A DNA stretch of 64,000 nt, from positions 139,502,223-139,566,222 of the forward strand of contig OW799233.1 in assembly GCA_941918925.1 (NCBI GenBank), read 5' to 3'. Under the pieces are notes generated by a model. The model saw nothing but the letters and a program-made list of their open reading frames with translations. It ran no database searches and had not been told where the DNA came from. Positions 57,791 through 64,000 of the stretch are shown here, piece after piece; position 1 is the stretch's first letter; each line of letters starts with the position of its first letter. The position numbers and the translations under genes were made by a program. This DNA is from Phyto melanocephala. Its lineage: Eukaryota > Arthropoda > Insecta > Diptera > Rhinophoridae.

Positions 57791-60280
57791 AACGAGATTT
57801 ATATTTATATTATATAATTTTATTTATATATTTCCCAAATTTCTTATATTCGTCAAAGTATTGTTATATTATTAGATCGATATACAATGGCAAATACTTA
57901 ATATAAACATCAAAAAACCAGCCAACCTCGAGTTTGTCTATTTATACTACCAGAGAGGACATAACATATCTTCTCTTACTTGTCACATGTTATAACAATT
58001 TGTTTAATTTATTTAAAATAGTTTTTATAATCTAGAATATTTGATTTTAATGACTTATAAAAGCATTCGCTGGCAAAAACTTTGTTCGTCGGCCCTCTTA
58101 ACCTTAAATGTGTATATCTTTTTTCAAATAAAATATATTTAAGTATTTTACAAGTATTTTGGGTATAAGTTTTTTTTTCCAAAATAAAACAACAACCAAA
58201 ATAACAAAATCGAAAAAGAGAGCACTACGATGGTATAGTAGTAAACTATACAACAAATCGTTTTCGTACTATATGAGATCACGCTGAGTTCAAATATTTT
58301 TAACAACAATTACAACAACATTCAAACAAATACCATGAAGTTGTCCATGTACTTACTGTTTGAGTACAATGCCAAACTTTATAGTCCATAGAGTATGAAT
58401 TGCCAAAGTCACAAAAAATTTAAAACGTTTAATAAAAAAAATAAAGAATTTCCGGAATAAAAGGCAACTAATAAAACTTCGTTTATTTTCTCACAGACTG
58501 GTATTATTTTCTCAATTGATGGGCACTAAAAATCTATATAATAAAAATCATAAAATAAACTAAAGGGGTAAAGCAGTCGCCTTTTTTATGATAAACACTA
58601 AAAATTCCATTTAATGAACATTTGAAAGACACACTTTCTTCAAATACGTATGAAATACGACAGAATTGCATCTTAAAAAGAAAAACCTACACACAAATGC
58701 AATAGAAAAGAGAGTTTAAAAAGATGTGTAAAGTTTAAATCTGTATGCACTTTATTTGAAATGCCAAATTGGCTTAACTAATTACTAAAAGATTTGCTTT
58801 ATATAGTCCTGCTAATTTGTGAACGCAAAGTTAATATATATCTTTGACAGGCTGAATATTGCATACACCTCGTTTGAAAATCACCTATAACTTATTGAAG
58901 ATAAAAAATTATATGTTCGTATATAAAGTCATTATTGTCGTTGAAATACATGTTGAGTTTGCTACTTTTACCATTTACTTCGCTCCATATAATTTCTAAT
59001 GTAATTGCTATTTTTTCTACTCCAAAGAAGTATCTTCAATTACCTTTTCTCATTGCTTTCCGGATAGGTTTTTGTCATTGTTTTTTGTGGCATTTCGTAA
59101 AAAACATAAAAGCACATGATACTGGTTGACGAACTAAGATGCTGGTGTTTTCCACTACGAAATATTTATTCGAAAAGAGAAAAGGAAAATTGTGTACGAC
59201 ATTTTGTATGTTAAGTGTATTTGTAATTTAAACTTTTATGTTCTTATAATAATTAAAAAAGAAACAGAATAAAAGACAATATACAAAAGCAGATTTTAGG
59301 TGCAAGAATCGAAAATTCGTTTAATACAATTTAAAAAATGCTTTTGAAAATATCAATAAAAATCAAATGTCGTTCAATTGTAATTTCATCACTTGAAATC
59401 AGCTGCACCGATTTCGCTTACTTAAGGTTTGTCATAACTCAATTTTTGTTCAATTTAACGTAAATTTTTTGTTAATAGATCTAAGCGCTTTACAAATACT
59501 ATATCTAATTTTTTTTTTTAAATATTCGTAATGCGTCTTGGGTATTATGATGAAACCTTGCAGCTGGAAAATTATACTTGTTAGCTAGAAAAGAAAAAAA
59601 AGAAAATTCAATATATTAAATAACTCGAAAACTTTTACACTTATAGTCTTTTAACTTCATGTGCTAAATTTCTAACTCATTTGTTTTTTTACTGACAAAA
59701 ATCGATAAGGTCGGGGCAGGAAAGTGATATCCCTAAAACGAAAAAAAAAATCACTTTAGGGCTTAGTAACTTATAGGCTTTTAATCCTTGCATTTTATTA
59801 AAAAAAAAAAATAAGTAACTCAATGCTCTACTTTGTCGATTGAAAAATCAATAAGATCCGGTAATTTAACGCGGTGCACTGATACCAAAAAAAAATACTT
59901 TTGGTGTTATTTCGTTAATTGCTATTGTTGCAAGTTTTAGCTTAAAGTAAGGTTCAGAAAAGGAGATGTAATACCCCCTTGCATTTGTTATAAGCCCGTA
60001 AAAAATGTGTCTGTACCTAAAATATTTTTTTTTTTAAATTTTTTTGGCGTTGCGACTCCCCTGGTCCCCTGGTCTGAGGCTCTTCTTCTTGGGGAGTAAA
60101 AAGAAAATACACTCTGCACACACTATGAGGGAAAAGTTGTATAATTTTTAAGTGTGTTGGATAGTAATTTCTAAAGAGAGTGCAAAAGTTGTTAATATGG
60201 ACAAGGACAATGTATTCAGGTAATAAAATAATTCAGGACATAAAAACCGGTCTCTGGAATTAACTTAAAACCAACAAATT
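57791..60280. other. AT-rich non-coding DNA
   Basis: No gene or element recognised. A- and T-runs are frequent. The frame at 58935-59129 has a hydrophobic start but no other support. Confidence 0.45.
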
Positions 60281-60884
60281 TAAAACAAGTAAAAGTGCTA
60301 TATTCGGCAGTGCTGAATCTTATATGTATACCCTTCACACCGTGTAGTCATGCAATAACAATTGTTTGTATCACCATTCATCTTATATGAAATACGTACA
60401 TACATATACAAAACAACCCATTGGTGAATTAAATTGAGTGTTTCCAAAAAAAAAAAAAAAAATACAAAAAAAATTAAAAAAAATTTTTTAAAAAATTAAA
60501 AAAAAATATAAAAAACAAATAATAAAAATATAAATAATAAATAAAATAAAATAATTTTTTTTTTTTTGGCTCAGCTGGGATTCGATACCACGTTTACTCA
60601 AAGATATATGTATCTATATGTATGTTGTTGTTGTAATTGTGAAAAAAAACGAGGTGGTCGTGGTTTTTCACTCATATCTCAGAAAGTTACGGGGCCACTG
60701 TGCTGAATTTCAATAGCGATTCATTCCCGGATATTTCCAAAAGATTGATACCATACTCAGAACTGAGGAACATATAGTTGTTCCTAAAAGTTGATTTTAA
60801 CCAACATACGGACAGACGGACAAACGGTCCGTCAAATGACAAAGCTATATATACCCTTGTGCACCACAGGTGAAGGGTAAAAAA
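60281..60884 (-). mobile_element. INE-1-like element, family B, copy B4
   Basis: On the + strand it starts AACAAGTAAAAGTGCTATAT, with stem-loop ATTCGGCAGTGCTGAAT and TATACCCTTCACACCGTG. It ends CACCACAGGTGAAGGGTA. It includes an A-rich low-complexity stretch at 60446-60565 and the TCATATCTCAGAAAGTTA block shared with 5075. ACGGACAGACGGACAAACGG lies at 60808-60827. Non-coding. Confidence 0.7.
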
Positions 60885-60933
60885 ACTGTAAAAATACCCG
60901 TTTTTTAGAATTATTTAGTAACCGGTTCTGACA

Positions 60934-61270
60934 TTTTTAACCCGTCAACAAAAAAATGGTGTGGGTATATTCATTTTGTCACTGCGTTTGTAACACATCG
61001 AAATACCCATTTAAGTCCCGATAAAGTATATATATTCTAAATGGGTGTTTGATTTTATGACGATCTAGCTATGTCCGTCCGTCTGTCCGTCTGTGGAAAG
61101 CCCGATAGAGGTTAGACCGAAAAAGCTAGGGGGCTTAAAGTTATTCAGAATACTTATTATACACAACGTTTGCTTGGAAATAAAAATGGGCTGTGGTATA
61201 AAAGTACACAAAATCGGGAGTGGGTATAAAAAAATCGGCACAGCCAAATATATAGTTCTCTTACTTGTTT
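60934..61270 (+). mobile_element. INE-1-like element, copy A10 (internal-deletion derivative)
   Basis: The 5' end is TTTTAACCCGTCAACAAAAA with the GGTGTGGGTATATTC block. The 3' end is GAGTGGGTATAAAAAAATCG, stem-loop and CTCTTACTTGTTT. Only 337 bp long: the 5' body is joined near 61190 to the 3' end, without the 288-bp array or passenger. Confidence 0.7.
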
Positions 61271-61765
61271 AATTTCAAATGGATTTAAAGAGACTCTATG
61301 CATAAAACAATTTTCAAACACTTTGAGCTGTAGCTCCTTTCCCTTAACAGATTTGAGCAATTTTCAGAGAAATATAATGCTTTTTCTCGAGAAATATATT
61401 GTACTAGAGATTTTTCATCACTTAACATCATTGCGTTAAGCCGCAATTATATTTTATTATATATCAGTAAGACATTTTTTATGAGCTTCTCATGCTTTTG
61501 CGTTGCAAGATATAACTCTCTTCCCAGTAAACAGAGTTTGCACAAAGCTTTCTGATATATTGGAAATATTTTGGCAAAATATCTTACACTATGCTCTCTC
61601 TGTTCGAGCTTAATTGTGCTTTCAAATGATGACAAACCTAGCTAGATCGTCCAAAAATTAAACCAGGACCTGAAAATACATGTATACCTTATGGAGACTT
61701 AAATGAATGTGTTACAAATGAAATGACAAATTTATTAAATCCCAAAACATTTTTTTTGTTTAAAT
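61271..61765 (-). repeat. Degraded INE-1-like element, family A (A11)
   Basis: In minus orientation it preserves the 5' half of the family: CATCATTGCGTTAAGCCGC-, GATATAACTCTCTTCC at 61509, CTTTCAAATGATGACAAACCT near 61619, CTAGCTAGATCGTCCAAAAA at 61639, and GTGTTACAAATGAAATGACA at 61708. It abuts the 3' end of A10 directly. Termini are lost. Confidence 0.6.
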
Positions 61766-64000
61766 TACTAGTTACGAAACTTAATTCTTTTATATTTTAG
61801 TTCAAATCGAAAATAAGAAAGACACATTTAAACAATGAAAAACACTTCAAAAAAGCCAAACTAAAAACACGAAAAAAATTAGCACAAAAGAAACATACAA
61901 TGCTCGAAGTTCGTTTTTGATACGACAACAAACTTTTTGGCTTAAAGCGATTGTAAGCAAAATGAATAACTGTGAAAATATAAGAGACGGTAACGTTTTA
62001 TTTTTGCAGTTTTAAGTTTTTTTTAATGTATTTTTATGTACGTTTCTTAAAAGAAACAAACAGAATAAACTGTTTTCTTTTTTCTTCGAGAAAAGCAACA
62101 AGAGTTCACTTTTTGCCAAGACATTACTAAAGTTTTGATAACATTTCAAATGTGAAAATACTTGTATTTGTAGTTCTCCTTTTCCATTCTGTTTAACATG
62201 TTCGAATGATTCTTCTATTATTTACATAATAGTGAAAATGTTCGTTTCGGAAAAGTCGGATAAAAGAAAGATTTAAAAGAAATTAATGCATAAATAAGTA
62301 TGTTAAGAAAAACAATCGGATTTAACTTATATACAGACGAAATTCCCATAAGCATTTGAAGAAGCAATCATTAGGAGCTAAAGAAGAAAAGTTACAAAAA
62401 TAAAAGAAACTGTGAGATATTTAATCATAAATAATAATTTGTTTCATCATTAAAGAGGTTTAGAAAAAACCAAAACAGTGTAAATAAACTTCTTTTTTTT
62501 AAAAAAGTTCTTTTAAATTTATAAGATATTTTTTTAATCTTGCAATTTATAGGTCTTATGAAGACTTATAAAAATTTCAATTAATGTTGGTTTGAGAAAA
62601 ACAACGTGAAACAATACTAAATTGTTTCAAATTATTGTTGCTCTAAAATGTGTGATAAAAAAGTTTATCTTAAATGTGTATAATATAACCGCAATAAACG
62701 CATGTTGCACTCTATTATTACAACTTAGAAAATGTAGAAATAACATTTCAAATAGAATAAACGAAAACAAAAAAACAAAAGATGAAAATCTGAAAAAAAA
62801 ATTTAGTTCTAACACATAAAAACCGCATAAAAGACGAAGGGCTCTATAACTATTATTCTATGGTTCGTGTTTATGTGTGACTTATATGTAGATGTATACA
62901 AAAGCATACAGAATTATAAAATAAAAAAACGTAAATTGGAATTTGTTACTTTTATAACTTAACTTGTATTTACCCAAGGATATGCAACACAATGTTACAA
63001 CAACAGAGAACATGGCACAACAAAAATAACATAATGCACTAACAAGTTGCTGCATTGATGGCAAACCTTTTAATCGAGAATGACGCAGATTGTGTCTATT
63101 ATTTTACTAAGGGCTTGAATTTTTAAAAAAATTCGTAAGAAGCTTTTTATATGTGTCTTTTTATATGTTTTTATAGAGTCTAAATATTGATTTCGATAGC
63201 TCTGTTAGTTTTTGTATTTTAAAACAAAGTAGCATATCAAAACCAAAAGCGACAATCTATTTATATAAAAGAGTAACTGAAAGATTCGTCATCGCACAGC
63301 CTGAACGCAAAAAACGACAGACAAGAAATTTGCGCTGTGGGTTCCTCTTTTGATGTATATATCCAATAAAAAATTAAATTTGTACTTTATAGGGGTTAAA
63401 AAAGGGTAAAAAGTGGAAAAATCGGTAACCATCTATTTTCTAAGCTAACAACAATACAAATCGAAAAGACATTGAAATCTACTTAAAAGTAAAGCTGACA
63501 GATGCCTGGCACCTTTTTTTTAATTATCAACACCTAAGTCGCAAAAACGGATAATTTGTTAATTTTTTGGTACCCTCTGTAACTTCCAAACACATAAAGC
63601 TAGAAAAAATTTAAATTGTATTAGTTAGTATTATCCAATTTTTTTAAATTCGTTTGTATAAAGAGTAAAAATTATCCCAATATTTGGTACTTTAAAAAAA
63701 AATATCTTATATTATTCAAAAGGACTTTATTTAATAACTATTATCAACTAATAAAATGCTAAGGCGACGTTTTTGGAATCTTTCTGCCGTATAAAAATAA
63801 GTATCAAGAAGGGAAAAATACGGGAAAATGTGTAAAAATTTAAATAACAGGGTCAATTCGCATAAAATTTGTTATAGGCATTTCACCGACTTTAAAAATT
63901 GATGCAATTTTGTAATTATTTAAACTGTAATACATTTGTAAATGACTCCCGGTTATTTAATAAATTCAAACAATAGTGTTGTTAGTCTGTTAGATTCTCT
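61766..64000. other. AT-rich non-coding DNA
   Basis: No gene or mobile element recognised. The overlapping frames at 62622-62819 on both strands and 62882 (minus) are low-complexity and not supported. Confidence 0.45.

Noticed and set aside
60446..60565. A-rich stretch followed by GGGATTCGATACCACG, considered as a SINE tail and B box
   Set aside because: Only one partial box-like match is present, and the A-rich block lies inside a bounded INE-1-like element without its own direct repeats.

Overview
This window looks like a piece of a dipteran (fly) nuclear genome, most likely from a higher (schizophoran) fly. The DNA is very AT-rich and has no bacterial-style gene packing. It is saturated with elements whose ends closely match the Drosophila INE-1/DINE-1 type of non-autonomous Helentron: a 5' end in TATACCC, then a 3' TATACCC-complement, an ATTCGGC..GCCGAAT stem-loop, and a terminal CTTGTTTT. 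The species assignment is inference. I see no intact host protein-coding gene, no rRNA and no functional tRNA. Every recognisable protein fragment is a decayed transposase or helicase. The unassigned intervals are AT-rich and could be intergenic or long-intron DNA.

Layout. 1-13 kb: one full INE-1-like element carrying a nested hAT-like insertion, several degraded INE-1-like pieces, and a cluster of inverted-repeat (MITE-like) elements. 13.2-13.7 kb: the 3' part of a Tc1/mariner-type transposase. 14.1-18.3 kb: a TTAA-flanked composite in which a roughly 2.1 kb unit is present twice in tandem. Each unit holds a non-autonomous hAT element (8-bp duplication TGTTGTGT), which itself holds a Harbinger-like MITE (TAA duplication). 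18.5-21.2 kb: a long INE-1-like element with a 288-bp internal tandem array and a mariner-type passenger. 22.6-26.0 kb: two Helitrons, one with a Pif1-type helicase remnant and one short with (TG)n and 121-bp repeats. 28.9-30.6 kb: two INE-1-like pieces in opposite orientation.

32.4-35.2 kb: a piggyBac element with terminal inverted repeats (TIRs), subterminal repeats and TTAA duplications, but a broken transposase; it sits inside another inverted-repeat element. 35.3-40.3 kb: two long INE-1-like elements. 42.8-48.5 kb: two adjacent copies of a CCCTACAAG-ended unit, each interrupted by different later insertions: an INE-1-like element plus an 8-bp-duplication MITE in copy 1, and an internally deleted piggyBac in copy 2. 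Copy 1 preserves the empty TTAA site of the piggyBac in copy 2. 49.0-51.5 kb: an INE-1-like element nearly identical to the one at 37.6-40.3 kb but one 288-bp unit shorter. 51.8-57.5 kb: three decayed Tc1/mariner transposase genes, one split by a tRNA-derived SINE with a 13-bp target duplication. 57.7-64 kb: a second SINE head, two short INE-1-like elements, and otherwise featureless AT-rich DNA.

The window gives relative insertion order at several nests, and a family of rolling-circle-type elements whose internal 288-bp array changes copy number and carries many GTGGGCGTGGC-like motifs. No novel host system is evident. The most informative structures are the nested and duplicated transposons.
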